From: Anaerolineales bacterium
Lineage (GTDB): Bacteria > Chloroflexota > Anaerolineae > 4572-78 > J111
DNA: 64,000 nt
Assembly: GCA_015075405.1 (NCBI GenBank)
Contig: JABTUK010000004.1
Coordinates: 1,364,001 to 1,428,000, forward strand
Reading direction: 5' to 3'
Below the pieces are notes generated by a model. The model ran no database searches. It was given only the letters and a program-made list of their open reading frames with translations, and had not been told where the DNA came from. The translations under genes and the position numbers were made by a program. Shown here piece after piece: positions 50,556 through 61,313 of this stretch. Within the stretch, counting starts at the first letter, position 1. Each line of letters starts with the position of its first letter.

Positions 50556-51830
50556 CTATATCGCGCAGCGTTCCACAGCGGCCAGCACCTCTTTCAGCAC
50601 CGGCTTGCGGCTAAAGGTCAACACCTCACCTGCGGACACGGCCTCGAAAGTTCCTTCGGCCACGTTGGCGCTTTCGTAAACCAGCAGGATCAGGTCGGAC
50701 CGCTGGGCCTGACGCACCTTGGCCAGCTTGCGACGCAGATAATCGGGCTGCCAGAAGCCGACAATTTCCAGCAGCGCCCGCCGGCCATCCTTGCGGTGGG
50801 TGAAGGAAAAGTCGGGGATCATGACCGTATCATCTACCAGAATCAGTTCATCTTCGCGGGCGAGTTCCCATTTCCGCTCTTTGTCACCATACTTTTCCTC
50901 AAACTCGGCCGCAAAATCCGCCTCAAGCTGGCTGTCGAATAAGCCGGAGCCTTTAAAGTGAGTCCGTAATTCGGTCTGGTCGTTTAAGGTGTAACGGTGC
51001 GGCTCGCGGCTGGGGATGTTGGGAAGCTGGATGTCGGCCTCCATCTGCCAATTCTGGCACAACAGCAGGGCGGGCATGAACTTGGCAAACTGTAAGCCGT
51101 AGCGAATGGTGGATTTAACAAACGGGGAAATCGGGCCGTAGAGGGTAATGTGATAACTCTTGTAGGGCACGCGAAGCGTGTCAGCTTGTCCAGGGGACAA
51201 ACTAACGGTTTGGCCTACGATGGGCCGGATGGCATACATCAACTTAAACAACTTGATATACTTGAAGATGTCCTTGTAGCCATCTCCCACCACAATCCGC
51301 ATTTCTCGCGCCCAGTAGAGCAGTCCCCGCGCCAGTTCTAAATTGTAGCGGGCAATCAAATCGCCGGGGGCGATAGCTTCGCCGGGATCGAGCAGGAGTT
51401 GCTCTTCGGCCAGGTCGGCGAAGAGGGCCGTTTCTATCTGTTCAACAGTGAGTTGGTAGGCGGCGGCGGTTTCGGCCAAGACCTGTTCGCGGGTGGCCTG
51501 GCTGAACAGATCGGGCTTGAAGGTGGTTGGCCCTTTTTGAAAAAGGGCGGCTCGCAGTTCAACCGGGTTGAGCAGGGGTTCGCTGCCAAAGGCGCAGCGG
51601 GCTTCCAGCACGGCGGCCAGCCCGCGTATCACCGGGTAATCCAGGCTGTCGCCTTCGTAATCGCGCAGGGCCTCGGCCAGCGCCCCCCGGCTGCGTCCCA
51701 CGTGCCGGCGGAACAAGGCGATCAATTCAGCGGCGATGGTCAGATAGTGATAATCCGCTGGGATAGGCCGAGTCCAGACCTGGCCGTTGCGTATTTCCAG
51801 GCGGGGACGAATCAATTCGGCTTTAAGCAT
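50556..51830 (-). CDS. DUF790 (Bax1-like) putative nuclease
   Basis: A 424-aa protein of the DUF790 family, related to archaeal Bax1, the structure-specific nuclease partner of XPB helicase. N-terminal helical part (about residues 1-215), then a nuclease core with VMIPDFSFTHRKDGRRALLEIVGFW holding the PD-(D/E)XK acids, and DYLRRKLAKVRQA. About 19 residues (GQTVSLSPGQADTLRVPYK region, from 51162-51218) look inserted by repeat DNA, in frame. ATG 51830 is a normal start. The XPB helicase gene usually next to it is not in this window. Confidence 0.83.
   Translation of the reverse strand: MLKAELIRPRLEIRNGQVWTRPIPADYHYLTIAAELIALFRRHVGRSRGALAEALRDYEGDSLDYPVIRGLAAVLEARCAFGSEPLLNPVELRAALFQKGPTTFKPDLFSQATREQVLAETAAAYQLTVEQIETALFADLAEEQLLLDPGEAIAPGDLIARYNLELARGLLYWAREMRIVVGDGYKDIFKYIKLFKLMYAIRPIVGQTVSLSPGQADTLRVPYKSYHITLYGPISPFVKSTIRYGLQFAKFMPALLLCQNWQMEADIQLPNIPSREPHRYTLNDQTELRTHFKGSGLFDSQLEADFAAEFEEKYGDKERKWELAREDELILVDDTVMIPDFSFTHRKDGRRALLEIVGFWQPDYLRRKLAKVRQAQRSDLILLVYESANVAEGTFEAVSAGEVLTFSRKPVLKEVLAAVERCAI
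51162..51218. repeat. In-gene palindromic insert (57 bp) in DUF790 gene
   Basis: Ends GTAGG and CCTAC; internal pairs GCACGC/GCGTG and CTTGTCC/GGACAA. Length is a multiple of three and it reads through in frame. Confidence 0.65.
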
Positions 51831-51983
51831 TGGCTCTCCTTAAGCTTGACTCTGCCTTAAAAAGGGCTGATTGTCCAATCGAGAAGTTAAGCTGAGTGGT
51901 TATAACTTCACCCCAGCCCCATTTCAAACAGGTTCTTGTCAAATATGGGCTATCATTCTAAAATAGAGGGGACGAGGAGAAGC

Positions 51984-54845
51984 ATGACCCAGCCACATCT
52001 CGCTCAAACAGGCACCAAACCGGCCACTTTTACCTCTTTTGGCGCTTTGCTCAAATATCTGCGCCGGCGCGAGCGAATGACCCAGCGCGATCTCGCTCTG
52101 GCGGTGGGCTATACTGAAGCGCACCTCTGCCGCCTGGAAAAAAACCAGCGCCTGCCCGACCAGACCACAGTCGCAGCCTTGTTTGTGCCGGCCCTGCGTT
52201 TGGAACGCGAACCGGAGTGGACCGAGCGGCTGCTGCAACTGGCTACCACTTCCCGGCAGAAAAACCAGCCAGCGTCCGTGGCCCTGCCACCGGCATCGGG
52301 ACAAGCGCCCAGTCTGCTCGAAGCGATTCCCCCGCTGCCGCCTTACCATGTGCCCCGCCCGGCCCTGTTTGCCCGGCTGCGCCAATACCTCACCACCGAA
52401 CGGGGATTGGCTTTGTGCGGCCTGGCCGGTGTGGGCAAAACCACCCTGGCCGCCGCTTATGCCCGTGAACGTGCGCCCAGCGAACCTGTCTTTTGGTTAA
52501 CTTTAACTCCCGGAATTACCGCCTCGGTTGAGGCAGTTATTCGCCGTCTGGCGCTGTTTCTTTTGGGGCAAGGCCAAACCCAGGTTAAACCCCTTATCCC
52601 CGCCACCTCTGATGATGCGCCCCCTATTCCCCTGGATCAACAGATTGTTCTTATTGGCACGGCCTTAGCCCAACAACCGGCCCTGTTGTGCTTCGACGAC
52701 CTGCATGTGGCCCAGGAAGATGTCTCGATCCTGGCCTTGCTCCGCCACCTTCTCACCACCACTTCGGCGTCCCTCCTGTTGATTAGTCGTGAAGAGTTGT
52801 CGTTGCTGGGGCTGATGTCTCTGCGGCTGGCTGGCCTGGAACATGACGAGGGCTTGGCTCTGGTGGAGCGGTTGGTGACGCTCACACCGGGGGCCGATGC
52901 CCAGATTTATCCCTATGCGGAGCGGCTGCTTGATCGTACCGGCGGCAACCCCATGCTGCTGAAACTGGCTATCGGCCAAATCCACGATAACCTGACGGGG
53001 CCGGCTCGCTTTATAGATCACCTGGAAACTCAGCCGCAGGTGGCGGCCTATGTGCTTAAAACAGTTTTGCACGATCTTTCACCGGCGGCTACCTTTCTGA
53101 CCGAGTTGCTCTCGGTTTTCCGCCAGCCGGTCAACCTGTATGATGAGCATTGGCCGGAGCTGCTTGAGGAGACCCCAGCCAGCCAGGATCAGAGCGCTAT
53201 CGCCGAATTGCAGCGCCGCCACCTGATTGACCATCCAGCCCAGGCCGCCCTGCACCCGCTGGTGCGGGATCATGTCTATGCCACGTTGTCGGTCAGAGGG
53301 AGACATAAACGGCGCTTGCATCACCTGGCGGCGCGATGGTCTGAATTTATTGTGCGCGATGTGTTGGAAGCCGCCCATCATTACGCCAATGCCGGCCAAT
53401 TAGCCCAGGCTGTCGAGGCCCTGACCGACCAGGTTGAAGCCTTGCTTAATCAGGGGCAGGCTTTCAATGCCGTGGCCCTGGTAGATGACATGCTGACCCA
53501 GCTTCAACAAAGCCCAAAAACGTTGGGCCACCAGGCAGTGGATAATTCGACCGACTTGATCCGGCAGTTGCTAACCATCCGAGGCGATCTGCTGGTGCAT
53601 ACTCTACGTACCGCCGAAGCCGAAGAAAATTATCGGCAAGCGTTGCTGTTAACAAATCAGCCGGAAGTATGGGCCAGTATTGTCCATCGCCTGGCCGGCT
53701 ATTTGTTGCAGCATGGGCAAGGTCTTGAAGCGGCGCGCATGTGCAGTGAGGCGGCGGCCCTTGTGCCGAATCATACCCTGTTATTAGCCCAACTGGCCGC
53801 CATCGAAAGCGCTGCTCACGTCTCGGTGGGCGCTTGTGAAGAAGCAGAGCGTATGGCTAACCAGGCCCTGGCTCTGGCTAATGGGCTGCTGCCCATCATG
53901 CCCATCCTGGCCGAAGAAGTGCGGACGCGCGCTTACGGAACTTTAGCTGAGGCCCAGCGATATCAAAGCCGATCCCAGGCAGCCCTTGAGTCGTGGCAGC
54001 AGGCAATTGCCGCGGCGCGGCGGGCCGGATTGCGGCGATTGGAATATCGCTATCCGGGCAATATGGGCTTAATGTTGATCGAGTTGGGCCGCCTGGAGGA
54101 AGCTCTGCGCCTGTGCAGTGAAGCCCTGGCGGAACTGACTGCGATGGGCGACAGTTACGGCGCTGCTCAAGCTATGGCGGTCATTGCCGATGCCCATCAT
54201 GTTCGAGGGGATCAAGCTATGGCTCTGGAGTTTACCAGGCAGGCCGGTGATCTCAGACGCCGCCTTGGCGACTTCTCCGGGGCAGCTATTTTTGAAAATC
54301 TACGGGTGTGGGCCTTGATTTTATCCGGGCGAATTGCCGAAGCGCTTGTTCTGGCAGAACATAATAAGCGTGAATTAGAAAAGTTGGGTTCAACCTGGTT
54401 GGCGGCCCCGGCTCTGGATAGCCTGAGCATTGTCCAAATGGTGGCGGGAGAGATAGAACAGGCCCAGGCAACCCTGCGTCAGGCATTTGCCATGCCTGAT
54501 ATTAGAGATAAGTGGATTCATCACTTTCTGTTTGATGATTTAGCTCTTTCCCAGGTAGCCAGCGGTGAGGTCAGCGAAGCCCAGCAAACGCTAGACCAAG
54601 CCCCGCCTCCGGTTGGGCTTTGGCAGGAAATGGACCGGCTGCTGGTGAGAGGCGTCATAGCTCTGGCGCAGGGGGATAGCGCTCTGGCTACTACCCTGAT
54701 GACGACATTAAAAGAACGAGCCGCTGCTGTGGGCTTTCAGCTTTATGTCGAGCGCGCTACCCGACTGGCCGAGGCCATTCACACCCCTCCACCCCTGGCC
54801 GAACTACCCCGTTTTTTATGGGTTAATCCGGAATCGTTAGGCTAA
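51984..54845 (+). CDS. XRE-STAND (NB-ARC) regulator with TPR repeats
   Basis: A 953-aa protein: XRE-type HTH (about residues 17-75; LLKYLRRRERMTQRDLALAV then GYTEAHLCRLEK), a STAND/NB-ARC ATPase (about 125-470) with P-loop GLAGVGKTTL and Walker B LLCFDDLH, and a C-terminal TPR array (about 530-940). STAND proteins assemble on a signal and then act through the effector domain, here probably DNA binding. The earlier MGYHSK frame is not used: GAGGAGA sits directly before ATG 51984. The gene stands alone. Possible other role: defence sensor, as in some XRE/NB-ARC proteins, but there is no effector in the neighbourhood. Confidence 0.88.
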   Translation: MTQPHLAQTGTKPATFTSFGALLKYLRRRERMTQRDLALAVGYTEAHLCRLEKNQRLPDQTTVAALFVPALRLEREPEWTERLLQLATTSRQKNQPASVALPPASGQAPSLLEAIPPLPPYHVPRPALFARLRQYLTTERGLALCGLAGVGKTTLAAAYARERAPSEPVFWLTLTPGITASVEAVIRRLALFLLGQGQTQVKPLIPATSDDAPPIPLDQQIVLIGTALAQQPALLCFDDLHVAQEDVSILALLRHLLTTTSASLLLISREELSLLGLMSLRLAGLEHDEGLALVERLVTLTPGADAQIYPYAERLLDRTGGNPMLLKLAIGQIHDNLTGPARFIDHLETQPQVAAYVLKTVLHDLSPAATFLTELLSVFRQPVNLYDEHWPELLEETPASQDQSAIAELQRRHLIDHPAQAALHPLVRDHVYATLSVRGRHKRRLHHLAARWSEFIVRDVLEAAHHYANAGQLAQAVEALTDQVEALLNQGQAFNAVALVDDMLTQLQQSPKTLGHQAVDNSTDLIRQLLTIRGDLLVHTLRTAEAEENYRQALLLTNQPEVWASIVHRLAGYLLQHGQGLEAARMCSEAAALVPNHTLLLAQLAAIESAAHVSVGACEEAERMANQALALANGLLPIMPILAEEVRTRAYGTLAEAQRYQSRSQAALESWQQAIAAARRAGLRRLEYRYPGNMGLMLIELGRLEEALRLCSEALAELTAMGDSYGAAQAMAVIADAHHVRGDQAMALEFTRQAGDLRRRLGDFSGAAIFENLRVWALILSGRIAEALVLAEHNKRELEKLGSTWLAAPALDSLSIVQMVAGEIEQAQATLRQAFAMPDIRDKWIHHFLFDDLALSQVASGEVSEAQQTLDQAPPPVGLWQEMDRLLVRGVIALAQGDSALATTLMTTLKERAAAVGFQLYVERATRLAEAIHTPPPLAELPRFLWVNPESLG

Positions 54846-55169
54846 AATCTTGGTGATGCAAACCTACCCCCAAATGAAATGTTTCCCCTGAGATTGCTGC
54901 ATTCCTTAATTTAATTTTAATGGTATAATGTTTTTGCAACCTATCGCTACTAAAGCCTGCTAGAGGCGAGGTAGAGAAACACTCTAACTTTAGCCCGGCT
55001 CCTGGCTCACTGCTTCGCCTCGCCTCACCCGTCATCCCCTCTTTATTGTCGAAGGAATGTTTACAAACCTGTGGCACAACACAACAGTGAAAGTATGTTT
55101 CTGACTACTGGCTAGAGTCGAAGTCCCCTTGTGGGCTGACGACTGATGACTGTTTCCAAAGGAGGGACC
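54846..55169. other. Leader region with possible promoter
   Basis: About 320 bp, no gene. An extended -10 element TGGTATAAT at 54921-54929 (no good -35) may drive the next gene. The middle carries GAGGCGA/TCGCCTC units (54965-55040). AAAGGAGG for the next start is at 55158-55165. Confidence 0.5.
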
Positions 55170-58100
55170 ATGAAAACATACACTTTCTTAAAAGCAACAG
55201 CCTTCACTTTAACCCTGGTTATGTTGATGCTCCTCAGGGCAGCGCCACCACCTGTTCAGTCCCAGGGCAGTGATGGGGAGGCAGTCCCGCCGCTGCCCGC
55301 CGGTCAGAATCTCAAGTTCACCCATCTCTCCATTGCCGATGGCCTCTCGCACTCTGACGTACGGGCTATTGTCCAGGATCAGCAAGGATTTATGTGGTTT
55401 GGTACGTGGCTGGGCGGCTTGAATCGCTATGATGGGTACACCTTTAAGGTCTACAAGCACAACCCCCAGGATGAACGCAGCCTCAGCAGCGATAATATCC
55501 GGAGGCTCTACGTTGACCACACCGGCGTTTTGTGGGTGAAGACAAACAGCCCGGGTCTTGATCGGTATGATCGGGAAACGGATGCCTTTGTTCACTACCG
55601 GCATCACCCGGATGATCCCACCAGTCTGCCCCATGATTTTGTGAAGGTCTTCTACGAAGACGAAGCCGGCACGCTGTGGGTGGGTACCCAAGGCGGGCTG
55701 AGCCGTTTCGATCGGACCAGTGGCACGTTTTTTACGTACAGATCTGATCCCAATGACCCCACCCACTTCGGCGAGATGGATATTCAGTCCATCGGTCTGG
55801 ATAGGACAACCGGCTTGCTTTGGGTGGGGACACATGAAAAGGGAGTGTATGTGCTGGATCGATCAACCGGCCGTTTTACCCAATATACCAACGATCCCCA
55901 TGATCCCGCCAGTCTGAGCCACGATGTCGTAAATCATATTTTTCAAGACCAGGCGGGCGACCTGTGGCTTTCCACGGTGGGCGGGTTGAATCGCTTTGAT
56001 CCCACCACCCACACGTTTATTCGCTATCTCCATAACTCCCGGAATCCCAATAGCCTGAGCGATAATGTTGTGGTGAAGACGCATGAAGACCGGGCGGGGC
56101 GCTTTTGGGTGGTAACCAACTATGGCTTGAATCTGATGGATCGCACGGCCGGAACCTTTACCCGCTATCTGAATAACCCCAACAATCCCGACAGCCTGAG
56201 CAGCAACGCTATCAACTCTGGCGCGTTCTACGAAGATACCTCCGGCGCGCTGTGGATTGGCACAAGGTCCACCGGCGTCGATCGGCTGGCGGGTGAGGCG
56301 GCCAAATTCACCACTTATCACTACAACCCCCAAAATCCCAACAGCCTGGGCGGCAAGGCCATCACGTCGCTCTTTATCGGTTCCGCCGGCGAGCTGTGGA
56401 TCGGCACGGAAAGCAGCTTGGATCGGTTTGATGGGCAGACCTTCACCCATTACGTCAACGATCCCCGTGATCCCGGCAGCCTCAACAACGGTCCAGAGCG
56501 GAGGGTGGCCCAGGATGCCCAGGGGGTGATCTGGACGGGCACCTACGGCGGCGGCTTGAGCCGCCTGGATGGGCAGCGCTTCACCCATTTTCGCCATGAT
56601 CCGCAGAATCCCGATAGCCCGGCGATTGACAATATCAGTAGTATCGTTCCAGACCCCAAGGGAGGGCTGTGGCTTGGAGTCCACGGCAAGGGGTTGGATT
56701 ATTTTGATGGGGAGCACTTTGCCCATTTTCCTCCGGATCCGACGAACCCCGCCGCTCTCCCGGACCCTTGGGTATTTCCCATACTGCTCGATCAGCACGG
56801 TATGCTCTGGATCACCACGGCCAGGATGGGGCTGGTCCGGCTTGACACAAATACGCAGCAGTTTACCACCTATCTCCTGGACCCGAGCCAACCGGGCAAC
56901 CAGACCGTAAACTGGACGCAGGATATTTATTTCGACGGTACGGTAATGTGGGTTGCCTCGTCCATCGGGCTGTTCCGGTTTGATCCGGCGGCCGGCGCGT
57001 TTACCCGCCACTATACCGAAAAGGATGGCCTGGCGAACAATTCTGTGGTGGGGGTCTTGGGAGACGCGCAGGGCCACGTGTGGCTCAGTACCATAGCCGG
57101 CCTCTCCCGGTTCGACCCCCAGAGCGAAACCTTCCGCAACTATGATGTATTCGATGGCCTCCAGAGCAACGAATTCTCCATCACTTCCCGCGCCAAAGCG
57201 CCTGATGGACAACTATTTTTTGGCGGCGTCAACGGCTTCAATGCCTTCTATCCCGATAAACTGGTGGATAATCCAATTCCGCCACCAGTGCTGCTCACCG
57301 ATTTTGAACTGTTTAACAAACCGGTTGAAATCGGCGGCACGGAATCGCCCCTCCAACAAGCCATCAATGTCGCGCCAGGCATCACCCTCCGCCACGACCA
57401 ATCGGTCTTTCGCTTTCAGTTCGCGGCGCTCAACTACACTGCCCCACAGAAAAACCGGTATGCCTATAAGCTGGAAGGGTTCGATCAAGAGTGGCAGTAT
57501 ACCGATGCCACACGTCGTTTTGCCACCTACACCAATCTTGACCCCGGCAATTATACTTTTCGCGTTAAAGCCTCCAATAATGATGGGGTATGGAACGAAG
57601 AAGGGGTTTCACTTGGCCTCACAATCACGCCGCCCTGGTGGGAAACGTGGTGGTTCAGAAGCGTGGCTGTGCTGGTGGTAGTGGGCCTGGCCGCCGCCGG
57701 GTACAGCTATCGCGTGAGGAGCTTGCACCGGAGAACCGAGGAACTTGAGCTTCAAGTCGCCCAACGAACTCATGAACTGCAAATCGCCAAAGAAAAAGCT
57801 GAAGTAGCCAACCGGGCCAAAAGCGCCTTCCTGGCCAACATGAGCCACGAACTACGCACCCCGCTCAATGGTATTTTGGGGTATGCCGACATCCTCAAGC
57901 GGCGTGTGGGATATAGCGGTCCCTTGGTTGATGGGCTGGACATCATCCAACAGAGCGGCGAGCACCTGCTGACCCTGATCAACGATGTACTCGACCTGGC
58001 CAAGATCGAAGCCGGCAAGCTGGACCTTAACCCTACGCCGATCCACCTGCCCACCTTTTTACGCCAGATTACCGACATCATCCGCGCCCGGGCCGAGGCC

Positions 58101-59258
58101 AAAAACCTCTCCCTCAGCTATGAAGCCCTCTCTCCCTTGCCCGACACCGTCCTGGCCGACGAGAAGCGGCTGCGCCAGGTGCTGCTCAACCTGCTGGGCA
58201 ACGCGGTCAAATTCACCGAGCAGGGAGGTGTGACGCTGCGCGTCACGGCAAAGGATGAAGGCGGAAGGATGAAGGATGAAGCGTGGGAGGCAGGTTTTCA
58301 TCCTTCATCCTTCATCCTTCTGACTTTCGAAGTGGAGGATACCGGCCCCGGCATTCCCCCCGACCACCTGGAGCGCATCTTCCAGCCCTTTGAGCAGATC
58401 AGCGAGAGCGGCCGACAGGCCGAAGGAACCGGGTTGGGGCTGGCGATCAGCCAGCAGATTGCGCAACTGATGGGCGGCCAATTGGAGGTAAAAAGCCCTC
58501 TTGATGGGGGGCCGGGCAGCGCCTTCTGGTTTGAAGTCAGCCTGCCGGTGATAGAACGGGCCGCCGGGGAGCAGCCCCCCCCAATTTCCTGGCAGAATAT
58601 CATCGGGTATGAGGGAGCGCGGCGTAAAGTGTTGGTGGTTGACGACAAGCTCTACAATCGTCTGCTGCTGGTAGATATGCTGGAGCCGTTGGGTTTTGAG
58701 GTGAGCATGGCCGGCGATGGACAAGAGGCGGTGGACAAGGCGCTGGCATGGCAGCCCGACGCGATCCTGATGGACTTGGTGATGCCGGTCAAAACTGGGA
58801 TGGAGGCGACCCAGGAAATCCGGCAGCGCCCGGAGTTTCAGGCGAAGCGGCTGTGCATCATCGCCGTTTCGGCCAGTGTACTGGAAGCCGATCAAGAAAA
58901 AAGCCGGGTGGCTGGGTGTGACGCTTTTCTGCCCAAGCCTATTAAAAGGGAGACCTTGTTGGATATGTTGGCCACATTTCTCAAGTTAACCTGGGTTTAC
59001 ACTTCGCCAGAAGGTGAGGCTGAGGGTGACTTGCCTCTGCTCCCCCCACCCGCGGAAGAGTTGACCGCCTTGTATGAGTTAGCCAGAAGAGGACAAATCC
59101 TGGAAATTCAGCAGCAGGCGCTCGGCCTGGAAAAGATGGGCGAAGTCTACCTCCCCTTTGCTCGCAAGCTGCAAGACCTGGCCAGGGGGTTTGAAATTGA
59201 CCAAATCAAAATTTTTGTCGAACAGTTTCTCCAGGGGAAAGCGCATGAGCACAGTTGA
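55170..59258 (+). CDS. Hybrid histidine kinase: Reg_prop beta-propeller, Y_Y_Y, HisKA, HATPase, REC
   Basis: A 1362-aa membrane sensor of the hybrid two-component type. Signal helix (about residues 5-25), about 14 Reg_prop blades (40-700; repeats such as [21 protein letters not shown]), Y_Y_Y domain (about 740-815), one membrane helix (about 825-845), HisKA ([15 protein letters not shown], about 885-950), HATPase (about 995-1130) with GTGLGLAIS, and a REC domain (about 1150-1265; [16 protein letters not shown]). About 22 residues in the HATPase ([21 protein letters not shown] region, 58251-58321) are encoded by repeat DNA. Large polysaccharide-sensing hybrids have this plan. ATG 55170 with AAAGGAGG. 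Confidence 0.9.
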   Translation: MKTYTFLKATAFTLTLVMLMLLRAAPPPVQSQGSDGEAVPPLPAGQNLKFTHLSIADGLSHSDVRAIVQDQQGFMWFGTWLGGLNRYDGYTFKVYKHNPQDERSLSSDNIRRLYVDHTGVLWVKTNSPGLDRYDRETDAFVHYRHHPDDPTSLPHDFVKVFYEDEAGTLWVGTQGGLSRFDRTSGTFFTYRSDPNDPTHFGEMDIQSIGLDRTTGLLWVGTHEKGVYVLDRSTGRFTQYTNDPHDPASLSHDVVNHIFQDQAGDLWLSTVGGLNRFDPTTHTFIRYLHNSRNPNSLSDNVVVKTHEDRAGRFWVVTNYGLNLMDRTAGTFTRYLNNPNNPDSLSSNAINSGAFYEDTSGALWIGTRSTGVDRLAGEAAKFTTYHYNPQNPNSLGGKAITSLFIGSAGELWIGTESSLDRFDGQTFTHYVNDPRDPGSLNNGPERRVAQDAQGVIWTGTYGGGLSRLDGQRFTHFRHDPQNPDSPAIDNISSIVPDPKGGLWLGVHGKGLDYFDGEHFAHFPPDPTNPAALPDPWVFPILLDQHGMLWITTARMGLVRLDTNTQQFTTYLLDPSQPGNQTVNWTQDIYFDGTVMWVASSIGLFRFDPAAGAFTRHYTEKDGLANNSVVGVLGDAQGHVWLSTIAGLSRFDPQSETFRNYDVFDGLQSNEFSITSRAKAPDGQLFFGGVNGFNAFYPDKLVDNPIPPPVLLTDFELFNKPVEIGGTESPLQQAINVAPGITLRHDQSVFRFQFAALNYTAPQKNRYAYKLEGFDQEWQYTDATRRFATYTNLDPGNYTFRVKASNNDGVWNEEGVSLGLTITPPWWETWWFRSVAVLVVVGLAAAGYSYRVRSLHRRTEELELQVAQRTHELQIAKEKAEVANRAKSAFLANMSHELRTPLNGILGYADILKRRVGYSGPLVDGLDIIQQSGEHLLTLINDVLDLAKIEAGKLDLNPTPIHLPTFLRQITDIIRARAEAKNLSLSYEALSPLPDTVLADEKRLRQVLLNLLGNAVKFTEQGGVTLRVTAKDEGGRMKDEAWEAGFHPSSFILLTFEVEDTGPGIPPDHLERIFQPFEQISESGRQAEGTGLGLAISQQIAQLMGGQLEVKSPLDGGPGSAFWFEVSLPVIERAAGEQPPPISWQNIIGYEGARRKVLVVDDKLYNRLLLVDMLEPLGFEVSMAGDGQEAVDKALAWQPDAILMDLVMPVKTGMEATQEIRQRPEFQAKRLCIIAVSASVLEADQEKSRVAGCDAFLPKPIKRETLLDMLATFLKLTWVYTSPEGEAEGDLPLLPPPAEELTALYELARRGQILEIQQQALGLEKMGEVYLPFARKLQDLARGFEIDQIKIFVEQFLQGKAHEHS
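58251..58321. repeat. In-gene inverted GGATGAA repeat in HATPase domain
   Basis: AAGGATGAAG, GGAAGGATGAAGGATGAA on the left and TTCATCCTTCATCCTTCATC on the right form an inverted set. Read in frame. Confidence 0.8.
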
Positions 59259-61296
59259 GACAAAACCCGGCGAAATCTTTGATACTCATAACCAGACCAT
59301 TTTGATTGTTGACGACGAACCGGCCAACCTGGCCGTCGTGGTGGATTACCTGGCGAGCTATGGCTTTCAAATTAAGGTAGCCCGAACCGGGGAAAGCGGG
59401 CTTGAATTGGCCCAGCAGACCCAACCCGACCTGATCTTGTTGGACGTGATGCTGCCGGGCATTGACGGCCTGGAGACCTGCCGCCGCTTGCAAGCGGATG
59501 AACGAACCCGCGATATTCCCGTCATCTTTATGACGATTATGACCCGGGTAGAGGACAAGGTTAAGGGTTTTGAGGCAGGAGGTGTGGATTACATTACCAA
59601 ACCCTTTCAATATGAAGAGATCCTGGCTCGGGTCACAACTCACCTGCGCCAGCGGTGGTTAACTCGCAGCCTGCAAGCCCAAAATGAGCAGTTGCAGCAA
59701 GCCCAGGCCGCCCTGCGCCAGGCCAACGAAGTTTTAGAGCTGCGGGTGGCCGAACGAACCACCGCGCTCACCGCCGAGCGGAACCTGCTGCGCACCCTTA
59801 TTGACAACCTGCCCGATCTTATCTATGTCAAGAACACCGAGAGCCGGTTTGTGCTGCTCAACACCCCTCACATGCAACATTTGGGAGTCGCCAACCTGGA
59901 CGACGTAGTGGGCAAGACCGATTTTGATTTTTATCCGCCCGATCTGGCCCAGAAATTCTACGCCGACGAGCAAGCCTTGATCCGTTTCAACCAACCGCTG
60001 CTCAACAAAGAAGAACCTAACCGAACCAGAGACACCAGCACTCGGCGCTGGATGCTGACGACGAAAGTCCCCTTGCGCGATGCCCAGGAACAGGTCATCG
60101 GTCTGGTGGGGATAAGCCGCGACATCACCGAGCGTAAACACCTGGAAGAGCAACTCCGCCAGGCCCAGAAAATGGAGTGTGTGGGCCGGCTGTCGGGCGG
60201 GGTGGCCCACGATTTCAACAACCTGCTGACTGCTATCGGCGGTTATACCGAACTGGTTCGTGATGCCCTCACCCCAACCCACCCGGCCTACCCTGACCTC
60301 GAAACCATCCACAGCGCCACGCAGCGAGCCAAGATTCTCGTTCGCCAATTGTTGACCTTCGCTCGCCAGCAGCCACTCGCGCCCCAAGTGCTCAACCTCA
60401 ACGAGCTGATCCTCAACCTGGACAAGCTGCTGCGCCGGTTGATCAGCGAGCATATCGAGTTGGTCACACTGCCTTTCGCCGGTTTGGGCTATGTCCAGGC
60501 AGACCCCAATCAAATCGAGCAAGTGGTGGTCAACCTGGCCGTCAACGCCCGCGATGCCATGCCCACCGGCGGCGTCCTGACCATCGAAACGGCCAATGTC
60601 ACCCTCGACGATGATTATGCCCACCAGCACGCAAACGTTAGTCCCGGCCCTTATGTGTTGCTGGCCGTGAGCGACACCGGAATTGGAATGTCCCCGGAGG
60701 TGCAGGCGCGCCTGTTTGAGCCGTTTTTTACCACCAAAGAGGTGGGCCAGGGGACCGGCCTGGGGCTGGCCACTTGTTACAGTATTGTCAAGCAGCACGG
60801 CGGGCACATCTGGATTTACAGTGAGGTGGGCCAGGGCACCACCGTCAAAATCTACCTGCCGCGCTTAACCGACAATACCATCCGGCAGCCAGCGGCTGAG
60901 GAGAGAGCCGCCATCCTGCCGCGGGGCGAGGAGACGGTGCTGCTGGTTGAGGATGAAGGGGCGGTGCGTCATTTTGTTGGGCGGGTATTACGCCGGTTAG
61001 GCTATACCGTGTTGGAAGCAACCAATGGCGAGGAGGCGCTCCAGGTGGCCGCCGAATATGAGGGGATGATCCATCTGCTGCTGACCGATATGGTGATGCC
61101 CCAAATGGGCGGCAAGGTGTTGGCAGACCGGTTGCAGCCCCGGCAGCCGGGTTTGAAAGTCTTGTTTGTGTCGGGCTATACCGATAGTGGGATTGTGCAT
61201 CAGGGGGTGCTGGAGGCGGGGATTGCCTTCCTGCAAAAACCCTTCTCGCCGGAGCAGTTGGCCCGTAAGGTTCGGGAAGTGTTAGAGGCAAGGTAA
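59245..61296 (+). CDS. Hybrid histidine kinase REC-PAS-HisKA-HATPase-REC
   Basis: A 683-aa soluble hybrid kinase. REC1 (about residues 18-135; [27 protein letters not shown], all key residues present), coiled-coil linker, PAS (about 172-285; [12 protein letters not shown]), HisKA with [14 protein letters not shown] (about 300-370), HATPase (about 415-530; [12 protein letters not shown]) and REC2 (about 560-680; [21 protein letters not shown]). ATG 59245 has GGGGAAAG upstream and overlaps the end of the previous gene by 14 bases, so both hybrid kinases are probably co-expressed and may exchange phosphate: REC1 could accept from the upstream kinase. Confidence 0.93.
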   Translation: MSTVETKPGEIFDTHNQTILIVDDEPANLAVVVDYLASYGFQIKVARTGESGLELAQQTQPDLILLDVMLPGIDGLETCRRLQADERTRDIPVIFMTIMTRVEDKVKGFEAGGVDYITKPFQYEEILARVTTHLRQRWLTRSLQAQNEQLQQAQAALRQANEVLELRVAERTTALTAERNLLRTLIDNLPDLIYVKNTESRFVLLNTPHMQHLGVANLDDVVGKTDFDFYPPDLAQKFYADEQALIRFNQPLLNKEEPNRTRDTSTRRWMLTTKVPLRDAQEQVIGLVGISRDITERKHLEEQLRQAQKMECVGRLSGGVAHDFNNLLTAIGGYTELVRDALTPTHPAYPDLETIHSATQRAKILVRQLLTFARQQPLAPQVLNLNELILNLDKLLRRLISEHIELVTLPFAGLGYVQADPNQIEQVVVNLAVNARDAMPTGGVLTIETANVTLDDDYAHQHANVSPGPYVLLAVSDTGIGMSPEVQARLFEPFFTTKEVGQGTGLGLATCYSIVKQHGGHIWIYSEVGQGTTVKIYLPRLTDNTIRQPAAEERAAILPRGEETVLLVEDEGAVRHFVGRVLRRLGYTVLEATNGEEALQVAAEYEGMIHLLLTDMVMPQMGGKVLADRLQPRQPGLKVLFVSGYTDSGIVHQGVLEAGIAFLQKPFSPEQLARKVREVLEAR

Positions 61297-61313
61297 TCAC
61301 TCAGCCATCAATG

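Noticed and set aside
51984-54845. Antiphage defence operon around the STAND protein
   Set aside because: The gene stands alone, has a transcription-factor-like HTH, and no effector or defence gene lies next to it; the DUF790 nuclease is on the opposite strand and divergent, which is not enough.
55863-57212. 449-codon open frame on the minus strand
   Set aside because: Lies fully antisense to the Reg_prop repeats of the hybrid kinase; repeated codon pattern creates the open frame. No ribosome site or family resemblance.
59734-60807. 357-codon minus-strand frame
   Set aside because: Antisense shadow of the REC-PAS kinase, whose motifs are unambiguous on the plus strand.
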